64,000 nt of DNA from Streptomyces ficellus (GCF_030406405.1 NZ_JAUEPL010000021.1:1-64000), one strand, 5' to 3'. Positions 15,133-23,766 are shown, counted from the first letter of the stretch. Made by a program: numbers and translations. Notes: a model not told the origin generated them from the letters alone.

Positions 15133-16248
15133 TCAGCCCTCGACGGGCTTCCCCTCGACCGCCTTCTCCGGCTCCTCCGCCTTCTCCGGCTCTTCCAGCT
15201 CCTCCGCCTTCTCCGGCAGCTCGGCGGCGAGCGCCGCAGCCGCCTGGACGAGGGGAAGCGCGAGCAGTGCCCCGGTTCCTTCCCCCACCGTGACGCCATG
15301 GTCGAGCAGCGGGTTGAGCGCCATCCGGTCCAGCGCCTTCGACTGCGCCGGCTCACCGCTCACCTGACCCGCCAGCCACCAGTCCGGCGCCCGGAAGGCG
15401 GCACGCTGCGCGACCAGCGCGCACGCCGCCGACACCACCCCGTCCAGGATCACCGGCATCCGCCGCACCGCGCTCTGCAACAGGAAACCGGTCGTCGCCG
15501 CCAGGTCCGCGCCGCCCACCGCCGCCAGCAGCTCCAGCTGATCGCCCAGGACGGGCCGGGCCCGGCGCAGCGCGTCGCGGACCGCCGCGCACTTGCGCAT
15601 CCACGCCAGGTCGTCGATCCCGGCCCCGCCCCGGCCGGTCACCACCGAGGCGTCGGTGCCGCACAGGGCGGCGATCAGGGCCGCCGCGGCGGTGGTGCCC
15701 CCGACGCTGACGTCGCCGAGCACCACCAGGTCCGTCCCCGAGTCGGCCTCCTCGTCGGCCACGGCCATCCCGAGGCGTACCGCCTGCTCCGCCTCCTCGG
15801 CGGTCAGGGCGTCCTCGATGTCGATACGGCCGCTGCCGCGCCGCACCCGGTGGCGTACGACCTCCTCGGGCAGCAGCTGGGGGTCGCAGTCCAGGCCGGC
15901 GTCGATGAGCCGCACCGGAACGTTCATCCGCCGTGCCAGCACGGCGACCGGGCTGGCCCCGTCCAGCACGTCACGCACCAGTTCGTGCGCACTGCCCGCG
16001 GGCCGGCCGGACACGTCCAGCTCCGCCACCCCGTGGTCACCGGCGAACAGCACCACGCGCGGCCGGTCGATGGGCCGGACCGGCACGGACCCCTGAGCGG
16101 CCGACAGCCACTCGCCCAGCTCGTCGAGACGGCCGAGCGTGCCGGGCGGCACGGCGAGGCGCTCCCGGCGTTCCTCGGCGGCACGCCGGATGCCGCTGTC
16201 GGGGCGCTCGATCAGGTCGGAGAAGTCGTCGAGATTCAGCCTGCTCAT
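15133..16248 (-). CDS. cobT: Nicotinate-nucleotide-dimethylbenzimidazole phosphoribosyltransferase
   Basis: Makes alpha-ribazole phosphate for the lower ligand of cobalamin. The 371-aa protein has the family motifs VVLFAGDHGVAE, RLIDAGL, DLVVLGDVSVGGTTAAA and the phosphate-binding GVTVGEGTGA near the C-terminus (the catalytic Glu is expected here). The final ~30 residues (ELPEKAEELEEPEKAEEPEK) are a charged repeat beyond the normal end, encoded by near-repeats at about 15150-15225. Starts ATG 16248, 51 bp after cobU, same strand. Confidence 0.93.
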   Translation of the reverse strand: MSRLNLDDFSDLIERPDSGIRRAAEERRERLAVPPGTLGRLDELGEWLSAAQGSVPVRPIDRPRVVLFAGDHGVAELDVSGRPAGSAHELVRDVLDGASPVAVLARRMNVPVRLIDAGLDCDPQLLPEEVVRHRVRRGSGRIDIEDALTAEEAEQAVRLGMAVADEEADSGTDLVVLGDVSVGGTTAAAALIAALCGTDASVVTGRGGAGIDDLAWMRKCAAVRDALRRARPVLGDQLELLAAVGGADLAATTGFLLQSAVRRMPVILDGVVSAACALVAQRAAFRAPDWWLAGQVSGEPAQSKALDRMALNPLLDHGVTVGEGTGALLALPLVQAAAALAAELPEKAEELEEPEKAEEPEKAVEGKPVEG

Positions 16249-16299
16249 TCGCCGAACAGTACCGTCACCGCCGCCGGGGTGGCCCTGCGCCGGGGGCGG

Positions 16300-17499
16300 T
16301 CAGCCGCGCAGGGCCAGCACCTGGCCCGCCACCACCAGCAGCACGTGCTCGCACTCGTCGGCGAACCCCGCGTTCAGCCGCCCCAGCTCGTCACGGAACC
16401 GCCGCCCGGCCGCCGTGGCGGGCACGACCCCCGCCCCGACCTCGTTGGTCACGGCCACGACCGTACGCGGGGTGGCCCGCACCGCCGCGATCAGTTCCGC
16501 GACCCGCTCGCGCAGCTCCCGCTGCCCGCTCTTGGCCCAGGTGTCGTCGTCCCAGGCGCCGACCCGGTCCATCGCGTCCGTCAGCCACAGCGACAGGCAG
16601 TCGATCAGCAGCGGCGGCCCGTCCTCGGCGAGCAGCGGCGCCAGCTCGCACGTCTCCTCGGTACGCCACGAGCCCGGCCGCCGGTCGCGGTGGGCGTTCA
16701 CCCGGGCCGTCCACTCGGTGTCACCGTCACGCGTGCCACCCGTCGCGACGTACACCACCCCCGGGAACGCCTCCAGGCGCCGCTCCGCCTCCAGCGACTT
16801 GCCCGAGCGCGCACCGCCCGTCACCAGGGTCCGCCGCGGCACATCGGGCACCTCGTGGTACTCGCCCACGGTCAGCGTCGACCCGTCCGGCACGGCCCGC
16901 GCACCGGCCGCGGCCAGGCGCCGGTCCAGCTCGTGGCCGGGCGGGGCGTCATGGTCCAGGTGCACCGCGATGACGTCCGTCGCCGGGCCGACGCCGCCGG
17001 TGGCCCGCAGCCGCGCGATCGCGTCGGGCCGCCCGACGACGTCCGCGACGACCATGTCGTACGGCCGCCTCGCCTCCGCGGCGCCCGCCGGAGCGGCACC
17101 CGGCGGCAGGTACAGCAGCCGCAGGCCCTCCAGCGACGTCACCTCGTACCCGGTGCCGGGGGCGTCCATCGGCACGGCCCGCACCCGGTGCCCGCTGATC
17201 AGCGTCAGCTCCCGCCCGTCCGGCACCCGGCCGGCCGTCGGCAGCCCGGCCGGCAGCTCCAGGGCCGGGCCGTCGTGCGGATGGGTCAGCAGCACCTGCC
17301 GTACGCCGGTCAGCGAGTGCCCCGCCCGGGCGGCCGCCAGCGCGGCCCCCGGCGTCAGGTCGAGCAGCAGCGCCCCGTCCACGAGCAGCGCGGTGGCGGC
17401 GCGCGCCCGGGTGCCGCGGGCGGTGGCGCACGCGGCGCAGGGGCAGTCGGGGCGGGGCAGCCCCTCGGGGGCGCCGGTGCCGAGCAGAGTCACGTCCAC
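16300..17499 (-). CDS. cobU: Fusion of PhnP-like metallo-beta-lactamase-fold domain and CobU
   Basis: 399 aa. Residues 1-215 resemble PhnP-type MBL-fold phosphodiesterases (VTLLGTGAPEGLPRPDCPC with CPCAAC, then LLVDGALLLD and THPHDGP), but the zinc motif HxHxDH reads HPHDGP, so metal binding is probably impaired. Residues 222-399 are CobU, adenosylcobinamide kinase/guanylyltransferase, with P-loop GGARSGKS (228-235), the guanylylation-region His in NAHRDRRPGSW, and TNEVGAGVVPATAAGRRFRDELG. The GTG at 17497-17499 has GGGAGG eight bases upstream. First gene of cobU-cobT. Confidence 0.9.
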   Translation of the reverse strand: MDVTLLGTGAPEGLPRPDCPCAACATARGTRARAATALLVDGALLLDLTPGAALAAARAGHSLTGVRQVLLTHPHDGPALELPAGLPTAGRVPDGRELTLISGHRVRAVPMDAPGTGYEVTSLEGLRLLYLPPGAAPAGAAEARRPYDMVVADVVGRPDAIARLRATGGVGPATDVIAVHLDHDAPPGHELDRRLAAAGARAVPDGSTLTVGEYHEVPDVPRRTLVTGGARSGKSLEAERRLEAFPGVVYVATGGTRDGDTEWTARVNAHRDRRPGSWRTEETCELAPLLAEDGPPLLIDCLSLWLTDAMDRVGAWDDDTWAKSGQRELRERVAELIAAVRATPRTVVAVTNEVGAGVVPATAAGRRFRDELGRLNAGFADECEHVLLVVAGQVLALRG

Positions 17500-17579
17500 A
17501 TGACGATCCTCCCGCGTCCCCGCGCGGGGTGCGCGCCCGGCTACGCTGCGGGCAGGAAACCGATCATCTGGAGGCCCAC

Positions 17580-17786
17580 ATGGCATGGACGTGGCGGTTC
17601 GAGAGCTCCGACGGCGCGGAGACCCAGCCGGCGGTCGAGCCGGAGGATTTCCCCACCCAGGGCGACGCGGAATCCTGGATCGGCGAGAACTGGAAGGCCC
17701 TCCAGGAGGGCGGCGCGGACCAGGTCATCCTCTATGAGGACGGCACGGAGATCTACACGATGAGCCTCCACCCCCAGGAGGCCTGA
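17580..17786 (+). CDS. Small conserved hypothetical protein
   Basis: 68-aa acidic protein beginning MAWTWRFESSDG and containing DAESWIGENWK and VILYEDGTEIYTMSLHP; no membrane segment, Cys or known motif. Function unknown, but composition and Trp/Asp pattern look like a genuine actinobacterial small protein. ATG 17580 is preceded by TGGAGG; the longer frame from 17529 lacks this signal. Divergent from cobU with an 80-bp gap. Confidence 0.82.
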   Translation: MAWTWRFESSDGAETQPAVEPEDFPTQGDAESWIGENWKALQEGGADQVILYEDGTEIYTMSLHPQEA

Positions 17787-17844
17787 CCCCATCGCCGGGG
17801 CCGGGCGGCCGGGCAACCGGCCGCCCGCGTCCCGCCGCCTCGCC

Positions 17845-18903
17845 CTACATCTCGCCCAGGGTGACCTGTGCCGTCGCCCTCCGGCCGTCGCGGCTGTAGG
17901 TGATCGTCACCCGCTCGCCCGGTTGCGCGGACGCCAGCGCCTCCAGCAGGGACGTGATCGTCCTGATCTCCGCGCCGTCCAGCTCCGTGATGATGTCGCC
18001 CGGCCGCAGCCCGGCGTCCGCCGCCGCACCGCCGGGTGAGACCTCGACGACCGCGACGCCCGCGGGCCGGTAGTCCTCGTCCAGGACGGTACGGCCGGTG
18101 ATGTTCAGCGCCGCCCGCCCGGAGTCGGTGACCCGGCCCGTCCGGACGATCTGGTCGGCGACCGTGCGCACCATGGAGGCGGGGATCGCGAACCCGATGC
18201 CGGGGGCCGCGCTGCCGCCCAGGGCGGGGTCCGCCGCCGCGAGGGTCGGGATGCCGATGACCTCGCCGTCCAGGTTGACCAGCGCGCCGCCGCTGTTGCC
18301 CGGGTTGATCGCCGCCGACGTCTGGACCATGTTGCCGATCGTCGCGCCCGTCCCGCCGCCCGCCGGGCTCTCGGTGACGGTACGTCCGGTCGCCGAGACG
18401 ATGCCTTGGGTGACGCTGCCGGACAGGCCCAGCGGTGAGCCCATGGCCAGCACGATCTGGCCCACCTCCACCCCCGCCGAGTCACCGAACCTCGCCGGCT
18501 TCAGCCCGTCGGGCCGGCTGTCGAGCCGGATGACGGCCAGGTCCTGTTCGGGGTAGCTGGACACCAGCTTCGCGGTCAGCACCTCCTCGCCGGTGGCCGC
18601 GGTGACCCTGAAGGTCCGCTCGTCGCCGACGACGTGCGCGTTGGTGACGATGTGGCCCCGGTCGTCGTAGACGACGCCGGAGCCCAGGCCCGCCCGGGCG
18701 TCGATCTGGACGACCGAGGGCAGGACGTCCCTGATGACCCTCTGGTACTCGTCCTCCAGCTCGGTCGCGTGGGTGGCCGCGGGCGGCGCCGCCCGCCGCT
18801 GCGCCGCGGCCGTACCGGTGGGCGGTGCGGCCGTGCAGCCGCCCGCCAGGGCGGCCGCGCAGAGCACGGACGTCAGGGGCACCAGCGCACGAAGGGCATC
18901 CAT
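17845..18903 (-). CDS. Secreted HtrA/DegP-like serine protease (S1C) with PDZ domain
   Basis: 352-aa envelope protease. The N-terminal signal has a possible lipobox ALAGGC (Cys23, not canonical), then a trypsin-like domain with the triad His90 (TNAHVV), Asp121 (EQDLAVI) and Ser204 (GNSGGAL), followed by a PDZ domain (about 245-345; GIGFAIPAS, RPAGVAVVEVSPGGAAADAGLRPGDIITELDG). All catalytic residues are present. Likely degrades or processes misfolded exported proteins. It lies 50 bp downstream of the ABC exporter gene. Confidence 0.92.
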   Translation of the reverse strand: MDALRALVPLTSVLCAAALAGGCTAAPPTGTAAAQRRAAPPAATHATELEDEYQRVIRDVLPSVVQIDARAGLGSGVVYDDRGHIVTNAHVVGDERTFRVTAATGEEVLTAKLVSSYPEQDLAVIRLDSRPDGLKPARFGDSAGVEVGQIVLAMGSPLGLSGSVTQGIVSATGRTVTESPAGGGTGATIGNMVQTSAAINPGNSGGALVNLDGEVIGIPTLAAADPALGGSAAPGIGFAIPASMVRTVADQIVRTGRVTDSGRAALNITGRTVLDEDYRPAGVAVVEVSPGGAAADAGLRPGDIITELDGAEIRTITSLLEALASAQPGERVTITYSRDGRRATAQVTLGEM

Positions 18904-18953
18904 GTCCGGAGTATCCCTTTCGCCCCGCAGCGCGGCGCCCGCTGCGCACCCGA

Positions 18954-20816
18954 TCAGGGGGTCGGCTCGGCGGTCGGTTCGACGGAGGGCTCCACGGTCG
19001 GTCCGGCGAACGTCTTGGCGGGCGTCGGCGTCTTGGCGGGTGTCTCGGCGGGGGTGAGGAACTGCGTCGCGGCCAGCTCCCCGTACAGCGGGTCGGCCGC
19101 CACCAGCTCCGCGTGGGTGCCCACCGCCCGTACCCGGCCCGCGTCCATGACCACGATCCGGTCCGCGAGGGTCACCGTCGACAGCCGGTGCGCCACCACC
19201 AGCACCGTCACCTCCCGCGCCACCTCCGCCACCACGTCCCGCAGCGCCAGCTCGTTGACCGCGTCCAGCTGCGAGGTCGCCTCGTCCAGCAGCAGCAGCC
19301 GCGGCCCGCGCAGCAGCGCCCGCGCGATGGCCACCCGCTGGCGCTCGCCGCCCGACAGCTTGGACCCGCGGTGCCCGACCAGCGTGTCCAGACCCTCCGG
19401 CAGCCGCTCGACGAGCGTGTCGAGCCGTGCCCGTACCAGCACCTCCCGGATCCGCTCCTCGGTCGCGTCCGGCGCGGCGAAGACCAGGTTCTCGCGGAGC
19501 GTGCCGGCCAGCACCGGGGCGTCCTGCTCGACGTACCCGATGGCCGCCCGCAGCTCGGCGACCGGCCAGTCCCGTACGTCCTTGCCGTCGACCAGGATGC
19601 GGCCGCCGCTCGCCTCGTAGAACCGCTCGATCAGCCCGAACACCGTCGTCTTGCCCGCTCCCGAAGGGCCGACGAACGCCGTCATCCCGGCGCCCGGCAC
19701 CGTGAAGGTGACGCCGTGGTGGACGTACGGAAGGTCGTCGCGGTAGCGGAAGGTGACGTCCTCGAAGGCGACGGACGCGGGGCGGGTGGAGGCCGCGGGC
19801 CGCGCGGCCGGGCGCCCGCCGGACGGCGCCGGCGGCTCCGTCGCCAGCCGTTCCGCCTCCTCGATCCGGGCGACGGCCGCCGCGCCGACCTGGTACTCGG
19901 TCGCCGCCGACACCAGCTTGGAGATCGGCTCGGTCAGGTAGAAGAGGTAGAGCAGGAAGGCGACCAGGTCCGCCACGGAGATCGCGCCCGACGCGACCCG
20001 CGCCCCGCCGATGCCCAGCACCGCCAGGAACGACACCTGGACGGCCAGCCCCACCGACGAGCCCGAAAGCGCCTGCCACTTCGCCGACTTCAGCCCGTGC
20101 CGCCACGCCTCCCTGGCCGCCGCCTCCACGGCCGCCGCCTCGCGCTCCTCCGCGCCCGACGCCTTGACCGTGCGGAACGCCCCGAACACCCGCTCCAGCC
20201 GGGCGGAGATCTCGGCCACCGCCTCCTGGGAGCGCCGCGTCGCGCGCGCGATGCGCGGCATCACCACGGCGACCGCGCCGCCGATCAGCACGATCACGCC
20301 GAGAGTCACCCCGAGCAGGACCGCGTCCATCACGGCCATCATCGCGAGCGTGGCGAGGAACGCGAGCCCGCCCGTGACGGCCGAGACGATCGAGTTCGTC
20401 GTCACCGCGCGCAGCAGGGTCGTGTCGGAGGTGATGCGGGACATCAGGTCGCCCGGCTGCGTCCGCTCCACCTCGGGCAGGCGCAGCCGCAGCAGCCGGC
20501 CGATCAGGCTGCGTCGGGCGGCGAGCACCACGGATTCGGCGGTGCGCTCCAGTACGTAGGAGCCGACCGACTCGATCGCCGTACCGAGCACGACCAGCGC
20601 GGTGAGGACCAGCAGGATGTGGCCGACCGGCTGGTCCTGGCCCAGCCGTTCCACCAGCGCCCTCGCCGCGAGCGGCTGGAGGATGCCGGTGGCCGCGCCG
20701 ATCAGGGCCAGGAAGGTGCCGAACGCGACGGTCCAGCGGTGCGGCCGGAAGTGCCGGTACAGGGCGCGCCAGGTCTCGCGCGCGGGCAGGCGGGGTTGGG
20801 TCTCCGTAGTGCTCAC
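18954..20816 (-). CDS. ABC exporter, fused membrane and ATPase domains
   Basis: 620-aa half-transporter, probably homodimeric. Six membrane helices (about 30-310) are followed by an ATPase domain with Walker A GPSGAGKTT, signature LSGGERQR, Walker B LLLLDEATSQLD and H-loop VVAHRLSTV. Substrate unknown (lipid- or drug-type exporter). The GTG at 20814-20816 starts VSTTETQPRLP. The C-terminal ~35 residues are Thr/Pro/Ala/Glu repeats (TPAETPAKTPTPAK, VEPSVEPTAEPTP), outside the ATPase domain. Confidence 0.92.
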   Translation of the reverse strand: MSTTETQPRLPARETWRALYRHFRPHRWTVAFGTFLALIGAATGILQPLAARALVERLGQDQPVGHILLVLTALVVLGTAIESVGSYVLERTAESVVLAARRSLIGRLLRLRLPEVERTQPGDLMSRITSDTTLLRAVTTNSIVSAVTGGLAFLATLAMMAVMDAVLLGVTLGVIVLIGGAVAVVMPRIARATRRSQEAVAEISARLERVFGAFRTVKASGAEEREAAAVEAAAREAWRHGLKSAKWQALSGSSVGLAVQVSFLAVLGIGGARVASGAISVADLVAFLLYLFYLTEPISKLVSAATEYQVGAAAVARIEEAERLATEPPAPSGGRPAARPAASTRPASVAFEDVTFRYRDDLPYVHHGVTFTVPGAGMTAFVGPSGAGKTTVFGLIERFYEASGGRILVDGKDVRDWPVAELRAAIGYVEQDAPVLAGTLRENLVFAAPDATEERIREVLVRARLDTLVERLPEGLDTLVGHRGSKLSGGERQRVAIARALLRGPRLLLLDEATSQLDAVNELALRDVVAEVAREVTVLVVAHRLSTVTLADRIVVMDAGRVRAVGTHAELVAADPLYGELAATQFLTPAETPAKTPTPAKTFAGPTVEPSVEPTAEPTP

Positions 20817-20884
20817 GCCGACACAGACGCCAAAACCCCCGCGCGCACCTGCCTGGGCGTCAACTTCGGTACGCCCGCGACCGC

Positions 20885-20994
20885 GCGGACGACGTCAGCC
20901 CCGTACCCGCAGAGGTGCACGCGGACGACGTCAGCCCCGTACCCCGCACAGGTGCACGCGGACGACGTCAGCCCCGTACCCCGCACAGGTGCAG
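20885..20994. repeat. Three tandem copies of a 36-37-bp unit
   Basis: Units at 20885-20920 (36 bp), 20921-20957 (37 bp) and 20958-20994 (37 bp), each starting GCGGACGACGTCAGCCCC and ending GGTGCA. Copies 2 and 3 are identical except for the last base; copy 1 differs by one deletion and one substitution. The stop codon of the methyltransferase gene (20968) lies within copy 3, so the repeat looks like duplication of that gene's 3' end into the space before the ABC gene. Confidence 0.92.
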
Positions 20995-21804
20995 CAGGGC
21001 CGCGACCCGGCGGTACGGTTCCGTGCGGCCCGCGCGGTCCTCCGCGGCCAGCAGGCGCTCCAGGTCCTCGGCCGCGGGCAGGCCCTCGTCGTTCGGTACG
21101 TTGTCGGTGAAGACCCGCACCCCGTACCAGGCGTGCAGGGGCGCCGCGATCCCCGCGAGCGTCGCGGTCAGCGCCTCCAGCCGGTCGGCCCGCACCGGGA
21201 CCCCCGGCGGGCCTGGGGGTTCCCCCTGTTCGAGCGCGGCCGGCACCTTGGGGGAGTAGGCGTCCGACTCGAACGCGGCCAGCGCCCCGGACCAGTCCCC
21301 GGCCAGGCCCGGCCGCATCGCCAGCGCGTCCGCGTTCCGCACGAGCAGCGACAGCAGCCCGCCGGGCGCCAGCATCCGGGCGAGCCCCGCCAGCATGGCG
21401 TCCGGCTCCTCGACGTACATCAGCACGCCGTGGCACAGCACCACGTCGAAACTGCCCGGCAGGAAGTGCACGCCGGTGTCCCGGCCGTCCCCCTGGATCA
21501 GCCGCACCCGCTCGCGGATGCCCGCCGGCTCGGTGGCGAGCGCTTCGCGGGCGGCCTTCAGCATCTCCGGGCTGGACTCAAGGCCCGTGACGGCGTGCCC
21601 GGCCCGGGCCAGGCGCAGGGCCTGGGCGCCCTGGCCCATGCCGACGTCGAGTATCCGCAGCCGCTGCCCCACCGGGTAGCGGGCGGCTATCTGCTCGTCG
21701 AGCTGGCGGGCGACGAGCTCCCGGCGCACGGTGTCGCGCAGCCCGCCGAGTCCGTCCAGCCGCTCACCCGACGCGCCGGCGAAGCCGGAGACCTGGGTGC
21801 TCAG
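20968..21804 (-). CDS. Class I SAM-dependent methyltransferase, probable CTG start
   Basis: 278 aa with motif I ILDVGMGQGAQAL, then TGLESSPEML, GDGRDT, SFDVVLCHGVLMY and LLSLLVRNADA; resembles CmoA/SmtA-type methyltransferases, substrate unknown. The reading frame has no ATG, GTG or TTG near the expected N-terminus; CTG at 21802-21804 would give LSTQVSGFAGASGERLDG, has GGAGAG five bases upstream, and overlaps the TGA of the DUF3043 gene as CTGA. The next normal start is GTG at 21729 (253 aa), still upstream of motif I. Its 3' end is in the tandem repeat. Confidence 0.82.
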   Translation of the reverse strand: MSTQVSGFAGASGERLDGLGGLRDTVRRELVARQLDEQIAARYPVGQRLRILDVGMGQGAQALRLARAGHAVTGLESSPEMLKAAREALATEPAGIRERVRLIQGDGRDTGVHFLPGSFDVVLCHGVLMYVEEPDAMLAGLARMLAPGGLLSLLVRNADALAMRPGLAGDWSGALAAFESDAYSPKVPAALEQGEPPGPPGVPVRADRLEALTATLAGIAAPLHAWYGVRVFTDNVPNDEGLPAAEDLERLLAAEDRAGRTEPYRRVAALLHLCGVRG

Positions 21805-22397
21805 GGCCGCTCTCCGCGCTTGACCTGCGGCTTCGGCAGCCGCAGTCGGCGCATCTGGAGCGTACGCATCAGGGCGTAGGCCACGGCGCCGCGCTTGGGT
21901 TCGTTCGGGAAGCGCGCGTTCAGCTGCTTCTTCAGCCGGATCGAGATGCCGATCGAGTCCACGATGATCATGGCGATCACACCGAGCCACAGCAGCAGCG
22001 CGATGTTCTGCAACTGCGGGATGCGGACCATGGACAGGACCAGGATCACCACCGCGAGCGGCAGGAAGAACTCCGCGACGCAGAAGCGCGAGTCGACGAA
22101 GTCGCGCACGAAGCGGCGGACCGGGCCCTTGTCGCGGGCCGGCAGGTAGCGCTCGTCGCCGCTGGCCAGCGCCTGGCGCTGCTTGGCGAGGTCCGCGCGG
22201 CGGGCCTCGCGCTGCCGGCGCATGGCCTCCTTGCGGTCGAGCGGGGTGCTCTGCGCACGGCGGCGCTGGGTCTGGGCCTCACTCCGCTTCGGGGTCGGGC
22301 GGCCCTTGGGGGCCTCGGGGTCGCGGGGCTGCTTGGAGAGGTCCGCCGTCACCTTGTCGGTGGGGGCCTTCTCATCCTTCGAACGGCTACGGAACAC
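21801..22397 (-). CDS. DUF3043 membrane protein
   Basis: 198 aa, function unknown. N-terminal half is highly charged (KRSEAQTQRRRAQSTPLDRKEAMRRQREARR), followed by RDKGPVRRFVRDFVDSRFCVAEFFLP and two membrane segments (about 120-165), then a basic tail (RGAVAYALMRTLQMRRLRLPKPQVKRG). This layout is typical of DUF3043. The GTG at 22395-22397 starts VFRSRSKDEKAPTDK, matching the family start; the upstream frame is not protein-like. Divergent from pspA with a 241-bp gap that must hold both promoters. Confidence 0.9.
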   Translation of the reverse strand: MFRSRSKDEKAPTDKVTADLSKQPRDPEAPKGRPTPKRSEAQTQRRRAQSTPLDRKEAMRRQREARRADLAKQRQALASGDERYLPARDKGPVRRFVRDFVDSRFCVAEFFLPLAVVILVLSMVRIPQLQNIALLLWLGVIAMIIVDSIGISIRLKKQLNARFPNEPKRGAVAYALMRTLQMRRLRLPKPQVKRGERP

Positions 22398-22638
22398 AAA
22401 GCCCAAGGGTACGGGGTACCCGGCATGGACCCCACCCCCGAGGGGAACGATCCGGCAACAGCCTGCGTCCACCGTGGCAAGGGCCCCTACTCCTCGCGCC
22501 GGATCATCGCCGCGCACAGTCGTCCTTGGGGATGAGCGCATCCGCGCTCGAACAGTGCGGTAATGGACGCAGGGCCCGTACTGTGGGTTCTGTTGGAGTG
22601 CTGGAGCCGAGTCCGTCAGAAGGGGGCGCGCGAAGCCC

Positions 22639-23433
22639 ATGAGCGGTGTCATGAAGCGTATGGGGATGATCTTCCGCGCGAAGGCAAACAAGGCCCTTGA
22701 CCGGGCCGAGGATCCGCGCGAGACCCTCGATTACTCGTACCAGAAGCAGCTGGAACTGCTCCAGAAGGTGCGCCGTGGCGTCGCCGACGTGGCGACCTCG
22801 CGCAAGCGCCTGGAACTGCAGCTGAACCAGCTCCAGAGCCAGTCCTCCAAGCTGGAGGACCAGGGCCGCAAGGCGCTCGCGCTGGGCCGTGAGGACCTGG
22901 CGCGCGAGGCGCTGTCCCGCCGTGCCGCGCTCCAGCAGCAGGTCTCGGACCTGGAGACGCAGCACCAGACGCTGCAGGGCGAGGAGGAGAAGCTCACGCT
23001 CGCCGCGCAGCGCCTCCAGGCCAAGGTCGACGCCTTCCGTACGAAGAAGGAGACGATCAAGGCGACGTACACCGCCGCCCAGGCGCAGACCCGGATCGCC
23101 GAGTCCTTCTCCGGCATCTCGGAGGAGATGAGCGACGTCGGCGTCGCCATCCAGCGCGCCGAGGACAAGACCGCCCAGCTCCAGGCGAGGGCGGGCGCGA
23201 TCGACGAGTTGCTCGCCTCCGGTGCGCTGGACGACCAGTCGGGCCTGGCGAAGGACGACATCCAGGCCGAGCTGGACCGCCTCTCGGGCGGTACGGACGT
23301 CGAGCTGGAGCTCCAGCGCATGAAGGCCGAGCTGGCCGGCGGGACGACGCCGCAGCAGGCCATCGAGGGCGGCACGGCCACGCCGCAGGACCAGACCCAG
23401 CAGCAGTCGAATCCGAGGTTCGACAAGCAGTAA
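22639..23433 (+). CDS. pspA: PspA/IM30 family envelope-stress protein
   Basis: 264-aa ESCRT-III-like protein that assembles on damaged inner membrane. It starts MSGVMKRMGMIFRAKANKALDRAEDPRETLDY, the family signature, followed by long alpha-helical coiled coil (about 30-215) and a Gln/Thr-rich tail. ATG 22639 follows GGGGGCGCGCG; the spacing is acceptable. It is in an operon with PspAA, 13 bp downstream. Confidence 0.95.
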   Translation: MSGVMKRMGMIFRAKANKALDRAEDPRETLDYSYQKQLELLQKVRRGVADVATSRKRLELQLNQLQSQSSKLEDQGRKALALGREDLAREALSRRAALQQQVSDLETQHQTLQGEEEKLTLAAQRLQAKVDAFRTKKETIKATYTAAQAQTRIAESFSGISEEMSDVGVAIQRAEDKTAQLQARAGAIDELLASGALDDQSGLAKDDIQAELDRLSGGTDVELELQRMKAELAGGTTPQQAIEGGTATPQDQTQQQSNPRFDKQ

Positions 23434-23446
23434 AGGACGGCGCGTC

Positions 23447-23725
23447 ATGATCGTAAGGATCATGGGGGAGGGTCAGGTGAAGCTGGCGGACAGCCACTTC
23501 GCCGAGCTCAACAAGCTGGACGACGAACTGCTCGCGGAGATGGAGAACGGCGACGGCGAGGGGTTCCGCCGCACGCTCCACGCGCTCCTGGACACGGTGC
23601 GCACCTTGGGCGAGCCGCTCCCGGACGACTCCTTGGAACCCTCCGAACTGATCCTCCCGGCGCCCGACGCGACGCTCGAAGAGGTCCGCGAGATGCTGTC
23701 CGGCGACGGGCTCATCCCCGGCTGA
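23447..23725 (+). CDS. pspAA: PspA-associated protein PspAA
   Basis: 92-aa acidic protein, MIVRIMGEGQVKLADSHFAELNKLDDELL, ending ATLEEVREMLSGDGLIPG; matches the PspAA family that accompanies actinobacterial pspA. Role in the Psp response is not defined; probably modulates PspA. Starts ATG 23447 with AAAGGACGG upstream. A strong stem-loop follows. Confidence 0.93.
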   Translation: MIVRIMGEGQVKLADSHFAELNKLDDELLAEMENGDGEGFRRTLHALLDTVRTLGEPLPDDSLEPSELILPAPDATLEEVREMLSGDGLIPG

Positions 23726-23766
23726 CCGGCACCTCCCGCGCACCTTCACACCCACCTCCAACGCCT

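Noticed and set aside
16300..16900. Separate cobU gene apart from the MBL domain
   Set aside because: The reading frame is continuous with no stop or start signal between the domains, so a fusion is the simpler reading.
17500..17579. Cobalamin riboswitch upstream of cobU
   Set aside because: Only 80 bp separate cobU from the divergent small gene, too short for a B12 riboswitch, and no B12-box-like sequence was seen.
14665..17763. 1032-codon plus-strand frame opposite cobT and cobU
   Set aside because: Longest frame in the region but antisense to two well-conserved enzymes; composition is shadow-like.
20885..20994. CRISPR array
   Set aside because: The three units are contiguous with no unique spacers and overlap a gene end; it is a tandem duplication.
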